Of a stretch of DNA of 64,000 nt, positions 32,801 through 41,952 are shown piece after piece. The notes under the pieces are model-generated. The model made no database searches. It saw nothing but the letters and a program-made list of their open reading frames with translations, and had not been told where the DNA came from. The translations under genes and the position numbers were made by a program. This DNA comes from Hufsiella arboris (GTDB lineage Bacteria; Bacteroidota; Bacteroidia; Sphingobacteriales; Sphingobacteriaceae). The stretch covers positions 62,001 to 126,000 of the forward strand of contig NZ_WVHT01000008.1 of assembly GCF_009834875.1 (NCBI RefSeq), written 5' to 3'. Position 1 is the stretch's first letter, and every line of letters starts with the position of its first letter.

Positions 32801-34470
32801 ACAGTTATAGCTGAACGTTTTTTATCCAAAAAATTGCTGATCTCTTCCAGTGACATTGCATTCAGGCAATTTTCTTTTGACACGCCGCCTTTGCGGGCAG
32901 CGAGCACACCGAAATGCATATCGTAAAATCCTTCCTTACGATGAGCATCCGGGTTAATCGAAAGAATTACGCCTTTTTCAATGGCATAGCGATGCCAGCG
33001 CCAATCCAGATCGAGACGTAACGGATTCGCATTTATTTCTATCACAACGCCGTTTTCGGCGCAGGCATCGATTATCTTTTTATAATTAATAGGGTAACCG
33101 TTCCTGCTTAAAAGCAGACGCCCGGTTGGGTGGCCTAATATGGTTGTGTATGGATTTTCAATCGCCTTAACCAACCGCTCCGTTGCACGGTCTTCGCTCA
33201 TTTTAAAAACTGAATGCACTGAAGCAACAACATAGTCAAATGTTGACAGGATTTCTACGGGATAGTCCAATGAGCCGTCATAAAGTATGTCGGACTCGAT
33301 TCCCTTCAATATTTTAAACGGAGCCAGCTTGTTATTTAGCAGGTCAATTTCATCGTGCTGTGCCAGAACCCTGATTTCGCTTAGCCCCTTCGCATAAACA
33401 GCTGTTTTTGAATGATCGGCTATCCCGAAATACTGAAGTTTCAGCTCATCTCTGCAAAATAAAGCCATTTCCTCCAATGTATTTACACCGTCACTCCATG
33501 TGCTGTGATTATGTAATGAGCCTTTTAGATCCGCAAATGTTATCAATTCAGGCAATTTATTCATCGCGGCAAGTTCGATTTCATTCAGACCTTCACGCAA
33601 CTCGGGTTCGATATATTGCAAGCCCGCGGCCTTATACAAAGCTTCTTCGGTATCAAAGGCTTTATTATCTCCTAATTTTTCTAACACCTGTGGGGTGTGA
33701 GCCTCGCTGCCTGTTTGAACGAATAAATAATAGGTAAAGTGTTCCTTCTCGCAGAAAGATATATTGATCTTCAGGCCTTCAACTTCCGTTTGAAATTTAG
33801 TATTATCAGTACCGGAAATAGAAAATGTCTCGTCGCCAACAGTAAATGCCTCAGTTTGTTGAAGAGTACCAATTAAGAAATCAAGGGAATCGATAATTTC
33901 ACAGCGGCGCCTTACTTGCCCGGTGAAGGATACTAATGAATCTGGGAACTGATCTTTCAATACATTTAGCCATCGATTCGCAGTAGCTTCAACCTTCGCA
34001 TAAATAAAACGTCCGTTGCTTGCCATTTTAAATTCAATGGCATTACGGATTTCTTCCTGAGTTTTTAAACCAAAACCTTTTGCTTCGATCAGCCGATTTT
34101 CATTGCAGGCATAATAAAGCTCACCGATATTTTCGATTTCAAGGTCCTGCCAAATCACCTTAACTTTTTTCGGCCCCAAACCTTTGATTGACATAATCTC
34201 CAGAATGCCGTCGGGTGTTTGCTCTAAAAATTGGTCGAGTTCTGAAATATGGTTGGTTGTAATCAATTCCCAGACTTTAGCAGCCGTGCTTTTGCCGATA
34301 CCGTCTATCTTTTCGATTTCATCTAAGGGTTTGTCGGCTAAGCGAAAGAGTAGTTTGTCAATTTTAAATGATGCGTTTGCTATCGAACGAACCTTGAATG
34401 AATTCTCGTCATAAAGTTCCATCAGCTGGCTGAGCAGCCGGAACTGTCGTGCAATAGCTTTATTTTCCAT
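32797..34470 (-). CDS. polX: DNA polymerase/3'-5' exonuclease PolX
   Basis: This is a 557-residue family X DNA polymerase with an N-terminal helix-hairpin-helix/8-kDa region (IDGIGKSTAAKVWELI, IKGLGPKKVKVIW), a polymerase beta-type palm, and a C-terminal PHP nuclease domain (LHNHSTWSDGVNTLEEM, then GIADHSKTA, HPTGRLL and NPDAHR) that binds metal and supplies 3'-5' exonuclease or AP-endonuclease activity in base excision repair. The start is placed at MENKAIARQF (34470); the open frame runs 34 codons further upstream through the sppA terminator and is not credible there. Two of the three palm carboxylates appear replaced (the expected DxD region reads IIDSLDFLIG), so polymerase activity may be weak. 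Confidence 0.9.
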   Translation of the reverse strand: MENKAIARQFRLLSQLMELYDENSFKVRSIANASFKIDKLLFRLADKPLDEIEKIDGIGKSTAAKVWELITTNHISELDQFLEQTPDGILEIMSIKGLGPKKVKVIWQDLEIENIGELYYACNENRLIEAKGFGLKTQEEIRNAIEFKMASNGRFIYAKVEATANRWLNVLKDQFPDSLVSFTGQVRRRCEIIDSLDFLIGTLQQTEAFTVGDETFSISGTDNTKFQTEVEGLKINISFCEKEHFTYYLFVQTGSEAHTPQVLEKLGDNKAFDTEEALYKAAGLQYIEPELREGLNEIELAAMNKLPELITFADLKGSLHNHSTWSDGVNTLEEMALFCRDELKLQYFGIADHSKTAVYAKGLSEIRVLAQHDEIDLLNNKLAPFKILKGIESDILYDGSLDYPVEILSTFDYVVASVHSVFKMSEDRATERLVKAIENPYTTILGHPTGRLLLSRNGYPINYKKIIDACAENGVVIEINANPLRLDLDWRWHRYAIEKGVILSINPDAHRKEGFYDMHFGVLAARKGGVSKENCLNAMSLEEISNFLDKKRSAITV

Positions 34471-34480
34471 CAGTCCAAAA

Positions 34481-34513
34481 ATAAAAAACCCTCTTCCTAA
34501 TAAGAAGAGGGTT
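34481..34513 (-). terminator. Rho-independent terminator after sppA
   Basis: AACCCTCTTC (34487-34496) and GAAGAGGGTT (34504-34513) form a 10-bp stem; on the minus strand TTTTTTATTTTT follows. It lies between sppA and polX, inside the false N-terminal extension of polX. Confidence 0.9.
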
Positions 34514-34531
34514 GACAAAAATAAATTCCGT

Positions 34532-36304
34532 TTATTTAATGCTAATGTTATACGGCAGACGAGCCTGGACACCAGTTAGTTGTAAAGCCTCCTTGATTTG
34601 CTTGTAGTAAATATATTGATCGCCTAGTTGAATTTTAGTGATATAGGATTGTAATTTATCACTTGATGTTCCAAAAATGGATTCAAAAGGGTCTTTTAGC
34701 GATGGGTAGCTAACAACTTTATATTTATCAAGTTTCGCCATTTTAGCGGCCGACTTAACGGCGTCGCTTATATTACCAACACGATCGGCAAGGCCATTTT
34801 TAATAGCTTGTGATCCTGTCCACACACGTCCTTCTGCAATGCTTTTTATATAGCTTTGATCTTTCTTACGACCTTCAGAAACATGTTTCGTAAATGTGTA
34901 ATACGTATTATTTACTTCTTTTTGTATGATCATTTTTTCTGCATCAGTAAGAGGTCTTGAGATATCGCCTAAGTCAGCATATTTTCCGGTTTTAACGCCA
35001 TCGAATGTGATGCCGAGCTTATCATTGAAGAACGTTTTCATGTTCGGAATAATGCCGAAAACGCCAATTGAACCAGTGATTGTGTTAGGCTGAACGAAAA
35101 TCGAGTCGGCCGCGCATGCAATATAATATCCGCCTGACGCCGCATAATCGCCCATTGAAACGATCACAGGTTTTTGTTTTTTCGTTAACAAAACTTCCCT
35201 CCAGATTACATCGGAAGCAAGCGCGCTGCCACCCGGCGAGTTAACTCTGAAAACAAGCGCCTTTACTTTGTCATCGGTGCGCGCTTTGCGAATTGCCCGT
35301 GAAATACGCTCAGAGCCAATATTATCTTCACTTCCTTCGCCACCAACAATTTCTCCTGAAGCATATACGACTGCAATCCGACTGCTGCCACCACCGTCTT
35401 CAGCATCCGTTGTTTCATTGCTTTTATAATCTTCTATTTTAACCGCTTTGACGTCTTCGTCTTTTTCTGTATCAGTTCTTGATTTTAGTTCAGCTATAAT
35501 CTCGTCTTTGTATTTCAAACCATCCACCAAATGATAAGAAAGGGCATCTTTCGGGGTACGAACTTTCATGTCATTAGCGATCGAGAATAAACTGTCGCGG
35601 TTAACGCGGCGGCTTTTTGAAATATTATCGAGGAAATGATCATACATAGATCCCATAAACGAGGTTACCTGCTCACGATTAGCGTCGCTCATTTTATCGA
35701 GTATAAAAGGTTCGACGGCACTTTTGTAAGTTCCTACCCGAATAATCTGTGGCTCGATGCCTAATTTGTCAAGCGTGCCTTTAAAAAACATAAGCTCCGA
35801 ACTAAATCCTTTTAACTCAAGGATTCCTTCGGGATTCAGATAGATTTTATCGGCGACTGACGCTAAGTAGTAAGCACCTTGTGTATAAACTTCACTGTAA
35901 GCCATGATGAACTTACCTGATTTTTTAAAGTCTATCAGGGCGTTTCTTATTTCTTCGATAGTTGCCATGCCAGACTGAACCGATGATAAGTCAAGATAGA
36001 TACCTTTAATACGGTCGTCCGTCTGTGCTTTTTTAAGATTAGTCAGGATATCATTTAGTCCGATATTTTTCTCGCCCTTAAAACCCATAAAGTCAAGATC
36101 GTCCAAAGGATTTTTTGCAGTTCTCTCAACAACAGGATAGTCTAAACTGATCCGCATAACTGAGTTGGATGAAATGGTAACCGACTTATCTTCAGCCGAG
36201 CTGATGATTACTCCGAGAATAACTAAACCGAGGATAAAAAGAACCAGCACCGACAGGATAAATCCTACCATCGAGGCAAAAACATATTTAAAGAATTGTT
36301 TCAT
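34532..36304 (-). CDS. sppA: Signal peptide peptidase SppA, 67-kDa type
   Basis: SppA degrades signal peptides left in the membrane after preprotein cleavage. The 590-residue long form has an N-terminal membrane helix (about 10-33) and two tandem ClpP-like S49 domains. The first carries the catalytic Lys region RVGTYKSAVEPFILDKMS (about residues 194-211), and the second carries the Ser nucleophile in SMGDYAASGGYYIACAAD (near residue 392). The Ser/Lys dyad spread over the duplicated halves matches the Escherichia coli enzyme. It has its own terminator and shares a divergent 94-nt gap with folK. Confidence 0.95.
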   Translation of the reverse strand: MKQFFKYVFASMVGFILSVLVLFILGLVILGVIISSAEDKSVTISSNSVMRISLDYPVVERTAKNPLDDLDFMGFKGEKNIGLNDILTNLKKAQTDDRIKGIYLDLSSVQSGMATIEEIRNALIDFKKSGKFIMAYSEVYTQGAYYLASVADKIYLNPEGILELKGFSSELMFFKGTLDKLGIEPQIIRVGTYKSAVEPFILDKMSDANREQVTSFMGSMYDHFLDNISKSRRVNRDSLFSIANDMKVRTPKDALSYHLVDGLKYKDEIIAELKSRTDTEKDEDVKAVKIEDYKSNETTDAEDGGGSSRIAVVYASGEIVGGEGSEDNIGSERISRAIRKARTDDKVKALVFRVNSPGGSALASDVIWREVLLTKKQKPVIVSMGDYAASGGYYIACAADSIFVQPNTITGSIGVFGIIPNMKTFFNDKLGITFDGVKTGKYADLGDISRPLTDAEKMIIQKEVNNTYYTFTKHVSEGRKKDQSYIKSIAEGRVWTGSQAIKNGLADRVGNISDAVKSAAKMAKLDKYKVVSYPSLKDPFESIFGTSSDKLQSYITKIQLGDQYIYYKQIKEALQLTGVQARLPYNISIK

Positions 36305-36385
36305 TTACTAAAAGAAGCATTAGATGCAATAATACAAAAAATAGACAGCGGAGTTTGTTTTATGTTACAGCTATGGTTTAAATTT

Positions 36386-36393
36386 TAATTTTG
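36386..36393 (+). promoter_or_regulatory. Possible -7 element for folK (leaderless mRNA)
   Basis: TAATTTTG is a perfect TAnnTTTG match ending only 5 nt before the ATG at 36399. If used, transcription would begin at or next to the start codon. A well-spaced -33 TTTG is not evident. Confidence 0.35.
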
Positions 36394-36398
36394 CAGCA

Positions 36399-36878
36399 AT
36401 GAACCAGGTTTATCTACTTACCGGAAGTAATTTAGGCGACAGAAAGCTTCAGCTGGAAACCGCAGGCAATCTGATAGGCGAACGGATAGGGGCGGTAAAG
36501 CGACAGTCGTCAGTTTATGAAACGGCATCCTGGGGAAAAACTGACCAGCCGGATTTTTATAACCAGGTTTTACTCGTCGGGACAAATCTTTCTGCTCATG
36601 AGGTTTTGATGGAAATTTTAGCAATTGAACGCGAATTAGGTCGGGAGCGTCATGAAAAATGGGGCTCAAGATTGATTGATATTGATATACTTTTCTTCAA
36701 TGACGAGATTATAAAAGAGGATCAATTAATTGTTCCGCACCCGTTTTTGCATCAGCGCAGATTTACCTTGGTGCCTTTGAACGAAATTGCTCCAACCTTA
36801 AAACATCCTGAGCTTCATCTTACTATTCAGGAATTATTGATAAATTTAGACGATAAATTAGTGGTTAACCGTATTTAG
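36399..36878 (+). CDS. folK: 2-amino-4-hydroxy-6-hydroxymethyldihydropteridine diphosphokinase
   Basis: FolK (HPPK) transfers pyrophosphate from ATP to the pterin in folate synthesis. The 159-residue sequence opens with VYLLTGSNLGDRKLQLETA and contains the signature ERELGRERHEKWGSRLIDID (about residues 87-106), where the two aspartates bind magnesium, and HPFLHQRRFTLVPLNEIAP. Length and motifs are standard. It belongs to the same pathway as folA-thyA (17.3-18.7 kb) but is unlinked. The Hpt-domain gene starts 3 nt after its stop. Confidence 0.96.
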   Translation: MNQVYLLTGSNLGDRKLQLETAGNLIGERIGAVKRQSSVYETASWGKTDQPDFYNQVLLVGTNLSAHEVLMEILAIERELGRERHEKWGSRLIDIDILFFNDEIIKEDQLIVPHPFLHQRRFTLVPLNEIAPTLKHPELHLTIQELLINLDDKLVVNRI

Positions 36879-36881
36879 CTA

Positions 36882-37262
36882 ATGACCGATAGTCGCAACG
36901 AAAAGTTAAACCTTTCCTACCTGAATGAAATTGCCGATGGAAGTACTGAGTTTGTTATCGAGATGATCGATATTTTTTTAGAACAAACTCCTGGTTATTT
37001 TAATATTCTGAATGAAGCGGTAGCAGGGCAGGACTGGAAAACCACGATGGAGGTTGCACACAAAATAAAACCAACCCTTGCATTTATTGGCCTTAATGAA
37101 GCGCGTGATGAAATACAAGAGGTAGAACAAAATACCCGAGACCTGGTGGACCTGGATCAGATCAAATCGAAGGTTGATAAAGTTAATTCTCTTTGTGCAG
37201 ATCTGTTTATACAGCTAAAAGCATATAAAAAGGAGCTTGAAATAAAGCTCAGAAGTTCCTAA
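36882..37262 (+). CDS. Orphan Hpt-domain phosphotransfer protein
   Basis: This 126-residue, all-helical protein has the Hpt core: an N-terminal helix, a segment IEMIDIFLEQTPGYFN, and the phosphorylatable histidine in VAHKIKPTLAFIGL (about residue 63-64). The classic HxxKG is HKIKP here. Hpt proteins relay phosphate between hybrid histidine kinases and response regulators; no kinase or regulator is next to it, so the partner is remote. It begins 3 nt after folK, likely on the same mRNA. The stop overlaps that of convergent purS by 4 nt. Confidence 0.85.
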   Translation: MTDSRNEKLNLSYLNEIADGSTEFVIEMIDIFLEQTPGYFNILNEAVAGQDWKTTMEVAHKIKPTLAFIGLNEARDEIQEVEQNTRDLVDLDQIKSKVDKVNSLCADLFIQLKAYKKELEIKLRSS

Positions 37263-37510
37263 GCGCTTTTCAGGGTAAACTCATAGCTTTCCATTATAAG
37301 GTTGGCCAAAAGTTTCTTACAAGCTGTATCAACCTGCTCGTGTGCCGATTGCTCATTATCAGCTTCGATCTCAAGTACAATGTGTTTGCCAATACGAACA
37401 TCATGAATTCCTGAAAGGCCAAGATTTTTCATGCTTCCTGAAACCGCTTTTCCCTGTGGATCAAGGATTTCTTTCAAAGGCATAACATTGATATCTGCAA
37501 TAAACTTCAT
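37259..37510 (-). CDS. purS: Phosphoribosylformylglycinamidine synthase subunit PurS
   Basis: This 83-residue protein opens with KFIADINVMPLKEILDPQGKAV and has LGLSGIHDVRIGKHIVLEIE, the PurS fold. PurS bridges PurL and PurQ to form the FGAM synthase complex of purine synthesis; neither partner is nearby. It overlaps the end of pssA by 4 nt and follows rho and pssA on the minus strand. Identification is confident from motif and size. Confidence 0.9.
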   Translation of the reverse strand: MKFIADINVMPLKEILDPQGKAVSGSMKNLGLSGIHDVRIGKHIVLEIEADNEQSAHEQVDTACKKLLANLIMESYEFTLKSA

Positions 37511-38211
37511 CGTATTAATCTGAATTGTATGACTGATAAAATTATATAAAGGAATATAATTAACGGTATGGCTGCAAAATTAAGAATTAGGATGAGAAAT
37601 AGGCCTGCAATCAGTAAAATATACCTGAAAAGATTTTCCCTGAATCCCAATGATTTAAATTTCAGCGAGAATAAAGGTATTTCCATTACCAGCAATAAAC
37701 TCATTCCCAAACTGAAGATAAATAGAAAGAACGCGTTAAGTATATATGCTGAAAAAAAAGAGCTTCCGGTTTGAATGATGAGCGGGAGTGAGGCGATTAG
37801 CAATGCATTTGCCGGAGTTGGCAAGCCTATAAAATTTTCCGTCTGCCGTTCGTCAATGTTGAACTTAGCTAAGCGGAGCGCTGAAAAAATTGCTATCAGA
37901 AACGCCGAGTAATTAAGATAGGGGCTGATTTCTCCTACTTGCGGAGCCACCAAAAATAATTGATAAACAATAGCGGCCGGTAAAAAACCGAAGCTAATCA
38001 TATCTGCTAAAGAATCTAATTGCTTGCCTATTTCGGAATATGCCTTTAATAAACGGGCGATCATTCCGTCAAGAAAATCAAAAAAAGCAGCAATGATGAT
38101 AAGGTAGGAGGCCCAGTTGAGTTTCCCGTTAAAGGCCATAACGATACCGATACAACCGGCTAAAAGATTAAGGCAAGTAACGGTATTAGGGATATGTTTT
38201 TTCACAGGCAC
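37507..38211 (-). CDS. pssA: CDP-diacylglycerol-serine O-phosphatidyltransferase
   Basis: PssA makes phosphatidylserine, the precursor of phosphatidylethanolamine, from CDP-diacylglycerol and serine in the inner membrane. The 234-residue polytopic protein has the CDP-alcohol phosphotransferase motif spread as DGMIAR, GKQLDSLADM (D-G-x2-A-R-x8-G-x3-D-x3-D, about residues 48-71). The first codon is GTG (38211) and is buried in a hairpin; a second GTG two codons later is an alternative. It lies between rho and purS, with a 46-nt gap after the rho stop. Confidence 0.95.
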   Translation of the reverse strand: MPVKKHIPNTVTCLNLLAGCIGIVMAFNGKLNWASYLIIIAAFFDFLDGMIARLLKAYSEIGKQLDSLADMISFGFLPAAIVYQLFLVAPQVGEISPYLNYSAFLIAIFSALRLAKFNIDERQTENFIGLPTPANALLIASLPLIIQTGSSFFSAYILNAFFLFIFSLGMSLLLVMEIPLFSLKFKSLGFRENLFRYILLIAGLFLILILNFAAIPLIIFLYIILSVIQFRLIR

Positions 38212-38244
38212 AAAGCTAAAAACTTTACGCTTTCAGCTTTGTGC
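38208..38244 (-). other. Perfect 10-bp hairpin between rho and pssA
   Basis: GCACAAAGCT (38208-38217) and AGCTTTGTGC (38235-38244) form a 10-bp perfect stem with a 17-nt loop. In the minus-strand transcript the second arm contains the GTG start codon of pssA. There is no U tract after it on that strand, so it is a candidate for control of pssA translation or for 3'-end definition of rho mRNA. Confidence 0.55.
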
Positions 38245-38257
38245 TTTATGATTTTTT

Positions 38258-39904
38258 TTAGCTGTTCATCGAAACAAGGAACTCTTCGTTGGTTTTTGTA
38301 CCACGCAGCTGAGACAGCAAAAATTCCATTGATTCCTGGGAGTTCATATCGGCGAGGTGATTTCTTAAAATCCACAGACGCTGAAGTGTCTCTCTGTCGA
38401 GAAGAAGATCATCGCGACGTGTGCTGGACGCTGTAATATCGATAGCAGGGAATATGCGCTTGTTAGAAAGTTTTCTATCCAACTGAAGTTCCATGTTTCC
38501 TGTTCCTTTAAATTCTTCGAAGATTACTTCGTCCATTTTCGAACCGGTGTCTATCAATGCGGTTGCAAGGATTGTTAATGATCCGCCGTCCTCGATGTTA
38601 CGTGCCGCTCCGAAAAAGCGCTTTGGTTTATGAAGAGCATTTGCATCTACACCACCGGAAAGGATTTTTCCGGAAGCCGGCGCAACCGTATTGTAGGCAC
38701 GTGCAAGGCGGGTAATTGAATCAAGAAGGATAACAACGTCATGTCCGCATTCAACCATACGTTTAGCTTTTTCAAGCACGATATTGGCAATTTTTACATG
38801 ACGATCAGCAGGTTCATCGAAAGTAGATGAAACAACTTCCGCACGCACGCTGCGAGCCATATCGGTAACCTCTTCCGGACGTTCATCGATCAATAAAATA
38901 ATCAAATAGACCTCCGGATGGTTTTTCGCAATAGCGTTTGCTACGTCTTTAAGTAGGATCGTTTTACCTGTTTTCGGCTGAGCAACAATCAAACCACGCT
39001 GACCTTTTCCTATTGGTGTGAAAAGATCCATAATGCGGGTCGACTGATTGCTTGGATCAGTAAACAGATTTAACCGTTCAGAAGGGAAAAGCGGCGTCAG
39101 GTAATCAAAAGGAACCCTGTCACGAACTTCTGCCGGTACACGGCCGTTAATTGCTTCAACACGGACAAGAGGAAAATACTTTTCACCTTCTTTCGGGGGA
39201 CGAATGCTTCCGCGAATTGTATCACCGGTTTTCAAACCGAAAAGTTTTATTTGCGACTGAGATACATAAATATCATCAGGAGAAGTCAGGTAATTATAAT
39301 CAGATGAGCGAAGGAAGCCGTAACCATCAGGCATTATTTCAAGCACACCTTCATTAACGATAACATTGTCGAAATCAAGATTAGCAGCAAGATTTTCGCT
39401 GGCTTTATCACTTGAGCGATTGTTACCTTGTTGATTGTTATTGTTTTTACGCTCGAAACGCGGTTGAGTTTTAGGTTCAAAACGGCGTCTTTCTTCTGTT
39501 TTAGGCTCTTCTATTACCTCCTCGATAGCTACCGGTGCAGTAATTTCCGGTTTTTCCTCATCTGTCTCCGATGAAATTTCCGGTTCGTCGTCCTGAATAT
39601 CAAAAAGCGTAGCATCGTCAAGCACTTCGGCTTTCTTTTTTGTACGTGTAACGGGTTCAGGCGCTTTAACGGTACGAATTCGTTTTCTTGGTTTTGAATC
39701 TTCGCCAAGTGCGGCAATTGCTTCAGCAATGGGTTCAGGTTCACCAGGTACAGTTTTGGCAGCTTCAATCATGTTTTGCTGCTCTTTAATCCTGGTAATA
39801 AGTTCTTGTTTACGTAAGCCATCGGAGTCGGCTACACCGTATGTCTTTGCAATCTCACGCAGCTCTGAAACAAGCTTGTCGTTCAATTCATTAGTATCAA
39901 CCAT
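38258..39904 (-). CDS. rho: Transcription termination factor Rho, with extended N-terminus
   Basis: Rho is a hexameric RNA helicase that ends transcription. The 548-residue sequence is about 130 residues longer than Escherichia coli Rho. It has a Rho_N domain ([15 protein letters not shown], residues 14-28), then a low-complexity stretch (about 55-175) that is first acidic and Lys/Glu/Thr rich and then Arg/Asn/Gln rich. The cold-shock-like RNA-binding domain follows (DGYGFLRS near residue 193), and then the ATPase with the Walker A segment [12 protein letters not shown] and downstream [13 protein letters not shown]. Such inserts are common in Bacteroidota Rho. The 239-nt leader upstream may hold autoregulatory sequence. 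Confidence 0.96.
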   Translation of the reverse strand: MVDTNELNDKLVSELREIAKTYGVADSDGLRKQELITRIKEQQNMIEAAKTVPGEPEPIAEAIAALGEDSKPRKRIRTVKAPEPVTRTKKKAEVLDDATLFDIQDDEPEISSETDEEKPEITAPVAIEEVIEEPKTEERRRFEPKTQPRFERKNNNNQQGNNRSSDKASENLAANLDFDNVIVNEGVLEIMPDGYGFLRSSDYNYLTSPDDIYVSQSQIKLFGLKTGDTIRGSIRPPKEGEKYFPLVRVEAINGRVPAEVRDRVPFDYLTPLFPSERLNLFTDPSNQSTRIMDLFTPIGKGQRGLIVAQPKTGKTILLKDVANAIAKNHPEVYLIILLIDERPEEVTDMARSVRAEVVSSTFDEPADRHVKIANIVLEKAKRMVECGHDVVILLDSITRLARAYNTVAPASGKILSGGVDANALHKPKRFFGAARNIEDGGSLTILATALIDTGSKMDEVIFEEFKGTGNMELQLDRKLSNKRIFPAIDITASSTRRDDLLLDRETLQRLWILRNHLADMNSQESMEFLLSQLRGTKTNEEFLVSMNS

Positions 39905-40143
39905 CAGGTATTTTGAATTATAATGTAATAGGATTTGTCTTAACAGAAATTTATCCGGCAGTTAAATATTTAACGATGTTAATCAACTGTTTATTTTAAA
40001 GAAGTTTCAGTGATTTTTCTCTGTGCAGAGATAAATTTTGAGATAACCTCGCAATGTTAAGTTATTAAATCCAAATAATCAAAAACTTTATTAAAAAAAA
40101 TTTCTGCTGTACGTAAGCTAATTGACTAATTTCGTGCCAAATT

Positions 40144-40974
40144 ATGACACGGCAGCAATTAATTGAACAAATCAGGGAGAAAAGGTCTTTTTTATGTGTT
40201 GGGCTGGATACTGATTTAAATAAGATACCCGAATTTTTACTGGACTTCGAGGATCCCATTTTCGAATTTAATAAACAAATCATTGAAGCGACCGAAGATT
40301 TATGTGTTGCTTATAAACCAAATTCTGCCTTCTATGAAACCAGAGGCGTTAAAGGTTGGGAAAGCTTAGTTAAAACAGCGCAGCAAATACCCAATACTTG
40401 TCTCAGTATCATAGATGCCAAGAGGGGAGACATAGGTAATACTTCAGCGATGTACGCCAGCGCTTTTTTTGACAGGAACCTTTCGGGAATGAGTTTCGAC
40501 GCAATAACAATTGCACCTTATATGGGCTCTGATTCTGTTAAGCCATTTCTCGAATTTTCAGATAAATGGGTGATATTGCTGGCTTTAACATCCAATCAGG
40601 GAAGCCAGGATTTTCAGTTTTCAAAAGATCTTGGCGATGAATTTTTGTTTGAAAAGGTAATTCAGAAGGCAAATACCTGGGGAACCATTGAAAATCTGAT
40701 GTATGTAGTAGGTGCAACACGCGGCGAGAGCTTTCTTGATATCCGTAAACATGCCCCGGATCATTTCCTGCTTGTTCCCGGAGTAGGCGCCCAGGGAGGA
40801 AGCCTCGAGGATGTTTGCAAATATGGAATGAATCGGGATTGCGGCCTGTTGGTAAATGCTTCACGATCAATTCTATACGCCTCGTCAGGAAAAGATTTCG
40901 CTGAAAAGGCACGTGAAGAAGCTTTGGCAATTCAAAAAGAAATGGCGTTGCAACTTGAAAAGGCAGGATTTTAA
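40144..40974 (+). CDS. pyrF: Orotidine-5'-phosphate decarboxylase, type 2
   Basis: PyrF converts orotidylate to UMP, the last step of UMP synthesis. The 276-residue length and [15 protein letters not shown] opening are those of the longer type 2 group. The active-site signature is [16 protein letters not shown] (about residues 89-104), with the catalytic Lys and Asp. A TAATTTCG box ends about 9 nt before the ATG. Its stop shares one base with the ATG of the following EamA gene. Assignment is secure. Confidence 0.95.
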   Translation: MTRQQLIEQIREKRSFLCVGLDTDLNKIPEFLLDFEDPIFEFNKQIIEATEDLCVAYKPNSAFYETRGVKGWESLVKTAQQIPNTCLSIIDAKRGDIGNTSAMYASAFFDRNLSGMSFDAITIAPYMGSDSVKPFLEFSDKWVILLALTSNQGSQDFQFSKDLGDEFLFEKVIQKANTWGTIENLMYVVGATRGESFLDIRKHAPDHFLLVPGVGAQGGSLEDVCKYGMNRDCGLLVNASRSILYASSGKDFAEKAREEALAIQKEMALQLEKAGF

Positions 40975-41915
40975 TGAAAGCTAAATTCGATTGGTTGTTA
41001 TTCCTTGCAGTTTTTTGTGTTGCCTTTTTCTGGGGAACGACATTTTTAATGATACGGATTGGCGTGGAATCAATTCCGCCAATGCTCGTAACAGGTTTCA
41101 GAAATATAATCGCTGGTACTATTCTGCTTATCTTTTTGTTAAGCAAGGGCCAGTTTGAAAAAATGGATCAAGGCCGATGGGCGCGTAATTTAACCGCTTC
41201 GTTTATTCTTATTGTTTTGGGAAACGGCCTTACTACCGTCGCTGAGCAATACATTCCAAGTGGTTTGGCGTCACTGATTTCGACACTTTCACCCTTAATC
41301 GTATTAGTTTTAAATCTGGTTTTGGGCCACGAGAAAATTTCGGCAAAAATTACAATTGGATTAGGTCTGGGGATCTGTGGAATGTACCTGATCTATAGCA
41401 ACAGTCTTAACGATCTCTTTAATCCTAAATACAAACTTGGCATTGAAATCATTTTAGGTGCAGTTACTATGTGGTCGGTTGGTACGGTGTATTCTAAGTC
41501 AATCTCTCACCACAAAGGAAATATACTTGTTAATATGTGTGTTCAAATGCTGTTTGCAGGAGTTTTCCTGCTAATTGGCCAATTGATCTGGGCGGGTTCA
41601 TTTGAATATCAAAGCTGGACAAACCGGAGTATAATTGCGGTTATCTACCTGGCAATTTTTGGCTCGGTAATCGGCTACATTTCGTATATGTATCTGCTTT
41701 CAAAGCTTCCTTCTACAAAAGTTTCCATTATAACCTACATAAATGTAGTTGTCGCTCTTTCATTAGGTTGGTTGATTTTAAACGAAAAACTGACACTCAA
41801 AATGATTATCGCTGCCATAGTAATTATTACCGGCGTTATAATTGCTAACTATAAACGCGCAAAAAATCCGGGTAAAACCACCGAAGAAATACCAGCATCA
41901 GTTGAGCAGGTTTAA
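40974..41915 (+). CDS. EamA/DMT-superfamily transporter
   Basis: This 313-residue membrane protein has ten helices in two EamA repeats: FFWGTTFLMIRIGVESIPP at the first and IFGSVIGYISYMYLLSKLP in the second. The usual end-of-repeat phrases TLSPLIVLVLNLVLGHEKI and YINVVVALSLGWLILNEKL are present. It probably exports small metabolites, with no substrate clue. It starts on the last base of the pyrF stop, so it is translationally coupled; a role in pyrimidine export would be speculation. The C-terminal tail is polar. Confidence 0.9.
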   Translation: MKAKFDWLLFLAVFCVAFFWGTTFLMIRIGVESIPPMLVTGFRNIIAGTILLIFLLSKGQFEKMDQGRWARNLTASFILIVLGNGLTTVAEQYIPSGLASLISTLSPLIVLVLNLVLGHEKISAKITIGLGLGICGMYLIYSNSLNDLFNPKYKLGIEIILGAVTMWSVGTVYSKSISHHKGNILVNMCVQMLFAGVFLLIGQLIWAGSFEYQSWTNRSIIAVIYLAIFGSVIGYISYMYLLSKLPSTKVSIITYINVVVALSLGWLILNEKLTLKMIIAAIVIITGVIIANYKRAKNPGKTTEEIPASVEQV

Positions 41916-41952
41916 TATTTTAATTTTGATGTAATAAATCTATATTTAGTGA

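Noticed and set aside
34471-34572. N-terminal extension of polX by 34 codons
   Set aside because: It reads through the sppA terminator hairpin and ends at a hydrophobic sequence unlike PolX; the ATG at 34470 begins the family sequence.
40538-41146. 202-codon open frame on the minus strand across pyrF and the EamA gene
   Set aside because: It is antisense to two well-identified genes and has low-complexity, non-family sequence.
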